The position numbers were made by a program, and so were the translations under genes. Shown here piece after piece: positions 45,963-54,500 of a stretch of 64,000 bases of DNA. Below the pieces are notes generated by a model. It saw only the letters and a list, made by a program, of their open reading frames with translations. It searched no databases and had not been told where the DNA came from. Source of the DNA: Gaiellasilicea sp963806955 (GTDB taxonomy: Bacteria > Actinomycetota > Thermoleophilia > Gaiellales > Gaiellaceae); assembly GCA_963806955.1 (NCBI GenBank), contig CAWDZG010000001.1, forward strand, positions 682,001 to 746,000, read 5' to 3'. Positions within the stretch are counted from its first letter, which is position 1. Each line of letters begins with the position of its first letter.

Positions 45963-46107
45963 AGGCCCTCCGCGGTTGCCGAAAGAGGGCGGATCGCAAT
46001 CCCCGCGGGCTCTTTAGGCGTTTTTTCTCCTGGTCGCCAAGCTGCCTTCAAAGCTTTCCAGGTCGATCCCAAGGCTAGCGCACCGCGCAAGCGAGGCGAA
46101 ACGGAGC
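45963..46107 (-). promoter_or_regulatory. Structured leader region upstream of metH
   Basis: On the minus strand this contains CCTGG..AAGCT..AGCTT..CCAGG (nested stem) followed by AGAAAAAACG, then AAAGAGCCCGCGGGG..CCGCCCTCTTT (second stem) ending next to GGAGG and the GTG. metH leaders often carry cobalamin or SAM aptamers; I could not fit the B12 box or the SAM-IV core convincingly. Unassigned potential riboswitch or attenuator. A 19-bp palindrome lies directly upstream. Confidence 0.3.
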
Positions 46108-46126
46108 TAGTTGCTCAGAGCAACTA
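46108..46126. repeat. 19-bp palindrome, copy 2
   Basis: Identical to the copy in mccA. Its last three bases (46124-46126) supply the stop codon of the small gene 46124-46453. Together with copy 3 it brackets that gene. Confidence 0.9.
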
Positions 46127-46453
46127 TCTCGCTCGCCGGCGGCGCCGTTGCTCGATCCGTTCGCGCTCCCGTACGGCCGCCGTCGCGACGTCGTACGCGT
46201 TGCCCGCCGAGTACGGCATCGGTGCCGTGAACGCATCCCACGCGGCCTGACGGACTTGCCGCTCTTCGGCTCGTAGCTCGCGGAGCTCGGCGACGAGACG
46301 CCTCACGTGCACCGGGCTCGGCCGAATCAATCCCTCGGCCTGCGCGATATCCCCGATCCGCCGCGCCATCGCTGCGAGCGACAGCGTTTCGTCGTCAAGC
46401 CTCTCGATCAGGGAGAACAGCCGTCCCGGGTAGCGCGGAGCGAAGCGGAGCAC
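46124..46453 (-). CDS. Helical hypothetical protein bracketed by palindromes
   Basis: 109 residues. Entirely helical and charged: LFSLIERLDDETLSLAAMAR, RIGDIAQAEGLIRPSPVHVR, RLVAELRELRAEERQVR, and a poly-Arg C-terminus (EQRRRRRAR). The segment TLSLAAMARRIGDIAQAEGL followed by PSPVHVRRLV has a weak helix-turn-helix look, so DNA binding is possible. No family recognised. Its stop codon is provided by one 19-bp palindrome and another lies 62 bases upstream of its start, so gene and flanks may have moved together. Confidence 0.55.
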   Translation of the reverse strand: MLRFAPRYPGRLFSLIERLDDETLSLAAMARRIGDIAQAEGLIRPSPVHVRRLVAELRELRAEERQVRQAAWDAFTAPMPYSAGNAYDVATAAVRERERIEQRRRRRAR

Positions 46454-46514
46454 CCGTCCAGCGTGCCCCGCCGCGCGTCACATGCGTGTGCCGAGAGCGT
46501 CGCGAAAGACGCGA

Positions 46515-46533
46515 TAGTTGCTCAGAGCAACTA
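46515..46533. repeat. 19-bp palindrome, copy 3
   Basis: Third identical copy of TAGTTGCTCAGAGCAACTA, in the gap between the small hypothetical gene and the ferredoxin-reductase-like gene. The bracketed interval with copy 2 spans 46108-46533 (426 bases). Confidence 0.9.
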
Positions 46534-46553
46534 GCTCGGTTCTCGCCTGGGCT

Positions 46554-47258
46554 CTAGTAGCCGCTGAACTTGTCGGCCTGCACGCGGTCTTCGGGGAGCC
46601 CCGCTGCCTGCAGAGCGTCCGCGACGGCCTGCGCCATCGGCGGCGGGCCCGCGATCAGGAACGTCTTGCCCTCGAGCCCACCCACGAGCTCCGCGAGCAC
46701 GTCGGCATCGAGACGGCGCGTCTCCCCCTCCCAGCCGGGCTCGTCCGTCATCGTCAGCACGACGCGCAAGCCGTCGATCCGACGCTCCAGCTCCTCGAGC
46801 TCGTCGAGGAACGCCGCCGACTCGCGGTCGCGGTTCGAGTAGACGAGCGTGATCCGGTAGGGCTGCCCGGTGTCGGCGACATAGCGGAGCATCGAGCGGA
46901 AGACGGTGATCCCGATCCCGCCGGCGACGAAGACGTACTCGGCGCCGGTGTCCTCGGGCAGGAGGAACGATCCTTTCGGCTCCTCGACCTCCACCTCGTC
47001 TCCGACCTCGAGCTCGGCGAGCGTCCGCTTGAACGCGGTGTCGCGGATCCGAGTCGCGAGGCCGACAACGCCCTCGTCGGTCGGCGAGGTGACGAGCGAG
47101 ATGTGCCGCCGCAGCCCCTTCTCGTCCGCATGCCCACGGTCGGGCAGCTCGACCCAGAAGTACGCGCCGGGCCGGTACTCGGGGTAGTCCTCGACGGCGA
47201 GCAGGAGGAGCAGGGTGCCCTTGGCGACTTCCCGCTTCTCGGCGACGGTCGCGCGCAC
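46554..47258 (-). CDS. Ferredoxin-NADP reductase-like flavoprotein
   Basis: 234 residues from GTG 47258. FAD domain with the RxxS-type motif LRRHISLVTSP, then GSFLLPEDTG, NAD(P) domain with VFVAGGIGITVFRSML, ITLVYSNRDRESAAF and the C-terminal TFLIAGPPPMAQAV. No iron-sulfur domain follows, so it transfers electrons to a separate partner. It starts immediately after atpC (one base between coding regions), an unusual attachment to ATP synthase genes. Partner unknown. Confidence 0.87.
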   Translation of the reverse strand: MRATVAEKREVAKGTLLLLLAVEDYPEYRPGAYFWVELPDRGHADEKGLRRHISLVTSPTDEGVVGLATRIRDTAFKRTLAELEVGDEVEVEEPKGSFLLPEDTGAEYVFVAGGIGITVFRSMLRYVADTGQPYRITLVYSNRDRESAAFLDELEELERRIDGLRVVLTMTDEPGWEGETRRLDADVLAELVGGLEGKTFLIAGPPPMAQAVADALQAAGLPEDRVQADKFSGY

Positions 47259-47259
47259 G

Positions 47260-47691
47260 CTACGTGCGGCCGGAGACCGTCAGCTGGTTCTCGGCGTGGG
47301 CGACGCGCTGCTCGAGCTGCCAACGGTCGCTCGTCGACTCGCCTGCGTCGACCTTCTCCAGCTCCGCCTTGGCGGCCTCGAGCTGCTCTTGCGCGCGTGC
47401 GTCGTCGATCTCCTTCACGTTCACGGCGTCGTCGACGAGGGCAATTGCGCGGTCGAGCTCGACCTTGAAGAAGCCCGGGCCCGTCGCGAACTCGAGCACG
47501 TCCTCCGCGGCACGGTCGAGGTAGACCCGCGTCGAGCCGGCCTTCAGGGTCGCCACGAGCGGCGCGTGCCGTGCGAGCACGCCGATCTCGCCGGCGGCGC
47601 CCGGCACGACGAGCATCTCGGCCTCGCCGCGGAAGGCCTCGCCCTCCGGCGTCACGAGCGCGATGTCGAACTTGGGCGTCGTCTCGGCCAT
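47260..47691 (-). CDS. atpC: ATP synthase F1 epsilon subunit
   Basis: 143 residues. N-terminal beta sandwich: FDIALVTPEGEAFRGEAEML, VVPGAAGEIGVLARHAPLVA, then the C-terminal helical hairpin (EIDDARAQEQLEAAKAELEK). Part of the central rotor stalk; inhibits ATP hydrolysis. Six bases after atpD. The N-terminal Met-Ala-Glu-Thr-Thr start and length are normal for actinobacteria. Confidence 0.95.
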   Translation of the reverse strand: MAETTPKFDIALVTPEGEAFRGEAEMLVVPGAAGEIGVLARHAPLVATLKAGSTRVYLDRAAEDVLEFATGPGFFKVELDRAIALVDDAVNVKEIDDARAQEQLEAAKAELEKVDAGESTSDRWQLEQRVAHAENQLTVSGRT

Positions 47692-47697
47692 CGAGCT

Positions 47698-49125
47698 CTA
47701 CGCCGCCGCGGCGGTCTTCTCGGCCTTCGCGACGGCGCCTTCGATCGTCCCGACCATGTAGAACGCGGCCTCGGGCAGATCGTCGTGCTGGCCCTCGATG
47801 ATCTCGCGGAACCCCTTGATCGTGTCCTCGAGCTTCACGTACTCGCCGGGCGTGCCGGTGAACTGCTCGGCGACGAAGTTCGGCTGCGAGAGGAAGCGCT
47901 CGACCTTGCGGGCGCGCGAGACGACGAGCTTGTCCTCGTCGGTGAGCTCGTCCATGCCGAGGATCGCGATGATGTCCTGCAGGTCCTTGTACCGCTGGAG
48001 CACCTGCTGCACCGCGGTCGCGACCGCGTAGTGCTCCTCCGAGACGATCCCGGGCTGGAGCGCGCGGGACGTCGAGTCGAGCGGGTCGACGGCCGGGTAG
48101 ATGCCCTTCTCGACGATCGCGCGCGAGAGCACGGTCGTCGCATCGAGATGCGCGAACGTGTTGGCGGGCGCCGGGTCGGTGAGGTCGTCGGCCGGGACGT
48201 AGATCGCCTGCACCGACGTGACCGAGCCGGTCTTCGTCGAGGTGATGCGCTCCTGCAGCTGCCCCATCTCGGTGGCCAGGGTCGGCTGGTAGCCGACCGC
48301 GCTCGGCATGCGGCCGAGGAGCGCCGAGACCTCGGAGCCCGCCTGGACGAAGCGGAAGATGTTGTCGATGAAGAGAAGCGTGTCCTGGCCCTGGTCGCGG
48401 AAGTACTCCGCCATCGTCAGGCCGGAAAGACCGACGCGGAGGCGGGCGCCCGGTGGCTCGTTCATCTGGCCGTAGACGAGCGCCACCTTGTCGATCACCT
48501 CGGACTCGGTCATCTCGAGGAAGAGGTCGTTGCCCTCGCGGGTGCGCTCGCCGACGCCGGCGAAGACCGACACGCCGCCGTGCTGGCGGGCGATGTTGTG
48601 GATCAGCTCCTGGATCAGGACCGTCTTGCCGGTGCCCGCGCCGCCGAAGAGGCCGATCTTGCCGCCCTTGACGTACGGAGCGATCAGGTCGACGACCTTG
48701 AGGCCCGTCTCGAAGATCTCGACGGTCGGGGAGAGTTCGCGGAAGGCGGGCGGATCGCGGTGGATCGACCAGCGCTCGACATCCTTGCCGGCCGGCTCCT
48801 TGTTGTCGACGGGCTCGCCGATCACGTTCCAGATCCGGCCCAGCGTCGCTTCACCGACCGGTACGGAGATCGGCGCCCCGGTGTCGACGACGTCGACCCC
48901 GCGTGCGAGTCCGTCCGTCGTGTCCATCGCGACCGCGCGGACGCGATCGTCGCCGAGGTGCTGCTGCACCTCCGCGATCAGCGTCCGGGTGGAGCCGTCC
49001 CCGCTCGGGACGTCGATCGCGAGCGCGTTGTAGATCGCCGGCAGCTCGTCCGGGAAGACGGCATCGATGACGACACCCTTGATTTCGACGATCTTGCCGG
49101 CCGTGCCCTGCGCGTGCTCAGACAT
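47698..49125 (-). CDS. atpD: ATP synthase F1 beta subunit
   Basis: 475 residues. Walker A GGAGTGKTVL, catalytic Glu in VGERTREGNDL, Walker B TLLFIDNIFRF, DELSEED-like MDELTDEDKLVV. Complete catalytic subunit. It is separated from atpG by about 13 kb and from its upstream neighbour, an anti-sigma-like gene, by 127 bases containing a GC-rich hairpin (GCGGCGCCGCGCGCC), so it probably has its own promoter. The split arrangement departs from the usual atpAGDC order. Confidence 0.97.
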   Translation of the reverse strand: MSEHAQGTAGKIVEIKGVVIDAVFPDELPAIYNALAIDVPSGDGSTRTLIAEVQQHLGDDRVRAVAMDTTDGLARGVDVVDTGAPISVPVGEATLGRIWNVIGEPVDNKEPAGKDVERWSIHRDPPAFRELSPTVEIFETGLKVVDLIAPYVKGGKIGLFGGAGTGKTVLIQELIHNIARQHGGVSVFAGVGERTREGNDLFLEMTESEVIDKVALVYGQMNEPPGARLRVGLSGLTMAEYFRDQGQDTLLFIDNIFRFVQAGSEVSALLGRMPSAVGYQPTLATEMGQLQERITSTKTGSVTSVQAIYVPADDLTDPAPANTFAHLDATTVLSRAIVEKGIYPAVDPLDSTSRALQPGIVSEEHYAVATAVQQVLQRYKDLQDIIAILGMDELTDEDKLVVSRARKVERFLSQPNFVAEQFTGTPGEYVKLEDTIKGFREIIEGQHDDLPEAAFYMVGTIEGAVAKAEKTAAAA

Positions 49126-49252
49126 GTCTCACCTTGTCTCCCCTGGAAGGAACCTTCGTGTGCTGGAAGCGCGGCGCGCGGCGCCGCAAACGCAGCTGCA
49201 CTCTACCGAAGCCCTCCGGCGGGCCGGTTGGTTCCCGCCGTCCGCGTCCGAC

Positions 49253-49735
49253 CTAGATCGGGCGGGTCGCGATGCCTTCGCGATTCGGGCGGAAGCGCGT
49301 CTTCGCGATGTTCTCGTTGTCGGCGCGGCGGATGATCAGCGTCATCTCCCGGTCGGCGTTGTTCGCGAAGTTCGTCACGCGAGCCGGGCCGAATGTGCCC
49401 TCGTCGCCGGGCGACAGCGGCGCCCGCGCGGCGATGCCGAGCGCCATCAGCGCGACGGCGGCGGCGGAGCCGACCGCGCGCACGCTGACATAGGCAGTGC
49501 GCCTGCGCCAGACCGGCACGGAGACGGGCCTCGGCAGCGGCTGCAACGCCGCGGCTCGCAACTCGGCGGCGATCGCGGCGACCTCGACCGAAAAGTCGGC
49601 GCACGCGGAGCAGTGGCCGAGGTGCGCGTCGAGCAGCCTGCGCTCGAGCTCGGACAGCTCGCCGTCCGGGGCGAGCGTGGCCCACGTGCGAGCACGTTCG
49701 CACAGCACGCCTCTCTGGTGGCTCCTCATGCTCAT
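49253..49735 (-). CDS. Anti-sigma-factor-like zinc-finger membrane protein
   Basis: 160 residues. N-terminal zf-HC2 motif His38-x3-Cys42-x2-Cys45 (AHLGHCSACADF), as in ZAS anti-sigma factors, then a basic stretch and one membrane helix (about 81-100, VRAVGSAAAVALMALGIAA). An extracytoplasmic domain follows (FANNADREMTLIIRRADN). No ECF sigma gene adjoins, so either the cognate sigma is elsewhere or the zinc finger serves another purpose. Upstream of atpD on the same strand; a link to ATP synthase is positional only. Confidence 0.75.
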   Translation of the reverse strand: MSMRSHQRGVLCERARTWATLAPDGELSELERRLLDAHLGHCSACADFSVEVAAIAAELRAAALQPLPRPVSVPVWRRRTAYVSVRAVGSAAAVALMALGIAARAPLSPGDEGTFGPARVTNFANNADREMTLIIRRADNENIAKTRFRPNREGIATRPI

Positions 49736-49794
49736 ATCTGACGGGAGTATCGGCGTGAAGTTAGGAAACCTGGAGCTATGGCTACCCTTACGCC

Positions 49795-50271
49795 GTGCAG
49801 CGATTCACGCCTTCGATCTGCTCCCTGCTGGCCGTGGCGCTCCTGGCCGGCTGCGGCGGCGACGGCGGCGCCACCAAGGCAGACTTCCGCGCCGACGTCG
49901 TCTCGGCCCGCAACGACGCGGACGCCGGGCTCGAGCAGGTCGTCCAGGCGACCTCGCTCGACGACCTGCTCGCACGGATGCGGATCGCGGCCGTCGAGGT
50001 GCGAGGCGCCGCCCGAGATGTCCGCGAGGCGGGGGCGCCGAAGGAGCTCGAGGACGAGCGCGACGCGCTCGCCGCCCGCCTGCTCGCCCTCTCGGACGAG
50101 ATCATCTCGACGGTCGAGACGCTCGAGGCCTTCCCGGAGCAAGCGGCGGCGACGAATGCGTTCAGCTTCGTGCAGTGGGACGCCGTGCAGGCCCAGCTGA
50201 AGAAGCTGCGTGCCCAGGGTGTCGACGTGCCCGCGCTCGAGCGGCACAAGCCCGAGCTCCAGCGCCAGTAA
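49795..50271 (+). CDS. Small lipoprotein
   Basis: 158 residues from GTG 49795; TACCCT ends six bases upstream. Signal peptide with lipobox SLLAVALLAGC (Cys20), then an all-helical mature part (about 30-155) rich in Ala, Glu and Leu with coiled-coil-like heptads (LEDERDALAARLLALSDEI). Attached to the outer face of the membrane. No family recognised. Divergent from the anti-sigma-like gene with 59 bases between starts. Confidence 0.8.
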   Translation: MQRFTPSICSLLAVALLAGCGGDGGATKADFRADVVSARNDADAGLEQVVQATSLDDLLARMRIAAVEVRGAARDVREAGAPKELEDERDALAARLLALSDEIISTVETLEAFPEQAAATNAFSFVQWDAVQAQLKKLRAQGVDVPALERHKPELQRQ

Positions 50272-50281
50272 GCCGGTCGGC

Positions 50282-51345
<1,064 letters not shown>

Positions 51346-51349
<4 letters not shown>

Positions 51350-52374
51350 CGCGCTTCCTCCGCCGCAGCCGCGCCGGCGACGACGTGAGCCGCGTCGAGC
51401 TCCTCGGCGAAGTGGCAGCGGGAGTGGTGATCGGGCCGGCCGATCGCGCGCAGCTCCGGCACGTCCGTGCGGCAGACGAGGCGGCCGTGGGAGAACGTGC
51501 AGCGCGGGTGGAACGCGCAGCCGGGCGGCGGCGCGATCATGCTGGGCGGCTGCCCCGGGATCGGCTCCAGCCACTCCTGCTCGGCGTCGAGCCGGGCCAG
51601 GCTGTTCATCAGCCCGACCGTGTACGGATGGCGCGGCTCGTTGAAGATCGTGAAGACGTCGGCGAGCTCGACCACGCGACCGGCGTACATGACGACGACG
51701 CGGTCGGCGAGCTCGGCGATCAGGCCGAGATCGTGGGTGATCAGGACGATCGCCGCGTGCGTCTCCTCGCGCGCCTTCTTCAGCACCTCGACGATCTGGG
51801 CCTGGATCGTCACGTCGAGGGCCGTCGTCGGCTCGTCGGCGACGAGGACGCTCGGGTTGTTCGCGATCGCCATCGCGATCATCGCGCGCTGCCGCATGCC
51901 ACCCGAGAACTCGTGCGGATACTGGTCGACCCGGCGCTCGGCGTACGGGACGCCGACGATCTCGAGCAGCTCGACCGTGCGCTTGCGCGCGTCGTCGCGG
52001 CTCGTGCCCGGGTTGTGGGTCACGACCGTCTCGGAGATCTGGTCTCCGACCGTCAGCACGGGGTTCAGCGACGTCATCGGGTCCTGAAAGATCATCGCCA
52101 TGTCGCCGCCACGGATCTCGCGCAGCCGCTTCTTCGGCAGCTTCAGCAGATCCTCGCCCTTGAAGATCGCCTCCCCCTTTGGCACGCGTCCCTGCGGCGA
52201 GAGGCCGAGGATCGTCAGCATCGAGACGCTCTTCCCCGAGCCGGACTCGCCGACGACGCCCAGCACCTCGCCGGGCTGCAGGTCGTAGGTGACGTCGGTG
52301 ACCGCCTGGACGATTCCGTCCTCGGTCTTGAACTCGACTGTCAGATCGCGAATCGAGAGGATCGGCTCAGGCAC
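51346..52374 (-). CDS. oppD: Oligopeptide ABC transporter ATPase, OppD type (system 2)
   Basis: 342 residues. Walker A GESGSGKSVSML, Q-loop MIFQDPMTSLNP, signature SGGMRQRAMIAMAI, Walker B VLVADEPTTALD, C-terminal Cys segment CAFHPRCTFSHGRLVCRTDVP. Overlaps oppC by eight bases and oppF by four. Confidence 0.93.
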
Positions 52375-53443
52375 GAACTCTCCGCTGGGTCGGGTCGAGC
52401 GCGTCGCGCAGGCCGTCGCCGATGAAGTTGATCGCCAGCGCGATCACGACGATCACGACGCCGGGGAAGGTGACGAGCCACCAGAGCTGGGTGCCCTCGC
52501 CCTGGCCCGCGGCGATCAGCGATCCGAGCGCCGGGTTCGGCGGCTGGATCCCGAAGCCGAGGAACGAAAGCGCGGCCTCGACGAGGATCGCGGCCGCGAT
52601 CACGAGCGTGGTGTTGACGATGATCGGGCCGAGCGAGTTGGGAAGCATGTGGCGCAGGATGATACGGATGTCGCTCGCGCCGCTGGCCTTCGCCGCCTCG
52701 ACGTACTCCTTCTCGCGGAGCGAGAGGAAGACGCCGCGCACGATCCGGGCGATCCCCGTCCAGAAGAGGAACGCGAGGATGATGCCGACCTTGAGCGGGC
52801 TGCCGGTGCCCCACAGCGCCGCGACGGTGAGCAGCACGGCGAGCCCGGGCAGCGTCAGGATCAGGTCGGTGAAGCGCATCAGGAGGTTGTCGACGACGCC
52901 GCCGTAGTAGCCGGCGAGCGCGCCGATCGTCGTCCCGATCGTCGTCGAGAGGAACGCGACGAAGAACGCCACCCACAGGGACGTGCGCAGGCCGAAGATG
53001 ACGCGGCTGAGATAGTCGCGGCCGAGCAGGTCGGTGCCGAAGAGGTGCTTGTCCTTCAGCGTCGGGCCCGAGGTGATGTTGAAGAGGTCGAGCTCGTCGA
53101 AGCCGTAGGGCGCGATCCGCTTGGCGAAGATCGCGATGAAGCCGACCGCGATCAGGACGATCATGCTGAGGACCGCCATCTTGTGGCGGAAGAAGCGGAT
53201 GCGTGCGTAGGCCCACTGGCTGCGGGCCTTGGGCTCGACGCCGCTGTCGTAGGCGAGCGCGAGATCCTCCGGCGAGGCCATCGCGCGCTCGGGCGACCCC
53301 GCGGGGCCTGGAGACTCCTCGGGAAGCGCCATCGAGCCGGCATGGCCGTGCGCGCTCGCAGGGCGCGCGACGCTGCCGGAGTCGAGCACGACCTCTTCGA
53401 TGTCCTCGGCGCGGCGGTCGTCGCCGGGGATCCGGTCAGTCAT
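52367..53443 (-). CDS. oppC: Oligopeptide ABC transporter permease, OppC type (system 2)
   Basis: 358 residues with an unusually long polar N-terminal extension (about 90 residues) before the first helix MAVLSMIVLIAVGFIAIFA. LFGTDLLGRDYLSRVIFG and the EAA loop VEAAKASGASDIRIILRHML mark the BPD permease fold. Overlaps oppB by eight bases. Confidence 0.92.
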   Translation of the reverse strand: MTDRIPGDDRRAEDIEEVVLDSGSVARPASAHGHAGSMALPEESPGPAGSPERAMASPEDLALAYDSGVEPKARSQWAYARIRFFRHKMAVLSMIVLIAVGFIAIFAKRIAPYGFDELDLFNITSGPTLKDKHLFGTDLLGRDYLSRVIFGLRTSLWVAFFVAFLSTTIGTTIGALAGYYGGVVDNLLMRFTDLILTLPGLAVLLTVAALWGTGSPLKVGIILAFLFWTGIARIVRGVFLSLREKEYVEAAKASGASDIRIILRHMLPNSLGPIIVNTTLVIAAAILVEAALSFLGFGIQPPNPALGSLIAAGQGEGTQLWWLVTFPGVVIVVIALAINFIGDGLRDALDPTQRRVRA

Positions 53444-54410
53444 ACCGCACCCGCGGATCGAGCAGCCCGTACGCGATGTCCGCGACCAGGTTGAAGAGGA
53501 TGATCATCACCGCGGTGATCATCAGCCACGCCATCACGGGGTAGGGGTCGTTACTGAGTAGCGCGTTGACGAAGTAGAGCCCCATCCCGTCCAGGGAGAA
53601 CACCGTTTCGGTGACCACCGCCCCACCGAGGATCGTGCCGAAGTCGAGCGCGACGAGGGTGACGAGCGGGATCAGCGCGTTCCGCAGCGCATGCTTCATG
53701 GTGACCCGGCGCTCGGCGAGGCCCTTGGCGCGGGCGGTGCGGACGTAGTCCGAGTTGACGACCTCGAGCATCGCCGCGCGCATGTAGCGCGAGTAGCCGG
53801 CGATGCCCGCGACCATCAGGACGAGCACGGGCAGCACGAGATGGTGCGCCCGGTCGATCCAGAAGTGGATGCCCGAGCCCGGGTCCACGGAGCTGAGGTT
53901 GGCGATCGGAAAGATTCGGTGGCCCGTTTTCTCGTAGATCTGGACGACCACCACCTGGGCCATCAGCGCCAGCCAGAACACGGGCGTCGCGAGACCGAGG
54001 AAGCTGAAGGTCGTCATCGTGTAGTCGAACGGCGAGTACTGGCGGATCGCCGAGTACACCCCGATCAGGACCGCGAGGATGATCACGAGCAGCTGCGCGG
54101 CGAGCACGAGCTGGAGCGTGTTCTTCATCACCCGCCAGAGCTCGGGCATGATCGGGCGCCCGTCGAGCAGCGTGGTGCCGAACTGGTTCGAGAACGCATC
54201 CTGCACCCAGTACCCGTAGCGCTTGATCACCGGGTCGTCCAGGTGCTTGCGGTCGATCACATTCTGCACCGTCGCCTGGGAGACGTTGGGAGTGATCCGC
54301 AGCGCCGCCAGCGGGTCGCCGGACTTGGCGACGAAGAAGAAGACGAGGAAGCTCGCCAGCACCAGCACCACGGCGCTGTAGAGGAGTCGGCGGATGATGT
54401 ATGTGACCAA
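53436..54410 (-). CDS. oppB: Oligopeptide ABC transporter permease, OppB type (system 2)
   Basis: 324 residues. First helix RLLYSAVVLVLASFLVFFFV, then DAFSNQFGTTLLDGRPIMPE, helices and EAA loop VRTARAKGLAERRVTMKHAL. Separated from the binding-protein gene by 90 bases with a strong hairpin. Confidence 0.92.
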   Translation of the reverse strand: MVTYIIRRLLYSAVVLVLASFLVFFFVAKSGDPLAALRITPNVSQATVQNVIDRKHLDDPVIKRYGYWVQDAFSNQFGTTLLDGRPIMPELWRVMKNTLQLVLAAQLLVIILAVLIGVYSAIRQYSPFDYTMTTFSFLGLATPVFWLALMAQVVVVQIYEKTGHRIFPIANLSSVDPGSGIHFWIDRAHHLVLPVLVLMVAGIAGYSRYMRAAMLEVVNSDYVRTARAKGLAERRVTMKHALRNALIPLVTLVALDFGTILGGAVVTETVFSLDGMGLYFVNALLSNDPYPVMAWLMITAVMIILFNLVADIAYGLLDPRVRYD

Positions 54411-54433
54411 AGCGGTGAGATCGTAATGAAGAC

Positions 54434-54467
54434 GTCCCGTCCCCGCCGGTGAAGGCGGGGACGGGAC
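54434..54467 (-). terminator. Hairpin between oppA and oppB (system 2)
   Basis: GTCCCGTCCCCGCC and GGCGGGGACGGGAC form a perfect 14-base stem with a six-base loop. No T run follows on the minus strand. Placed like the hairpin of system 1, it likely sets a higher level of binding protein than permease. Confidence 0.7.
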
Positions 54468-54500
54468 GCCGGTCGTCCCGTCAGCTGACGGAGACGGGTG

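Noticed and set aside
45963..46000. SAM-IV riboswitch suggested by CGGCAACCGCGGAGGG near metH
   Set aside because: The 5' GGTCATGAGTG-type half and pseudoknot partner are missing and the match runs into the start codon.
49126..49252. Small gene between atpD and the anti-sigma-like gene
   Set aside because: No frame with a plausible start and coding bias; the space holds a GC-rich hairpin and probably the atpD promoter.
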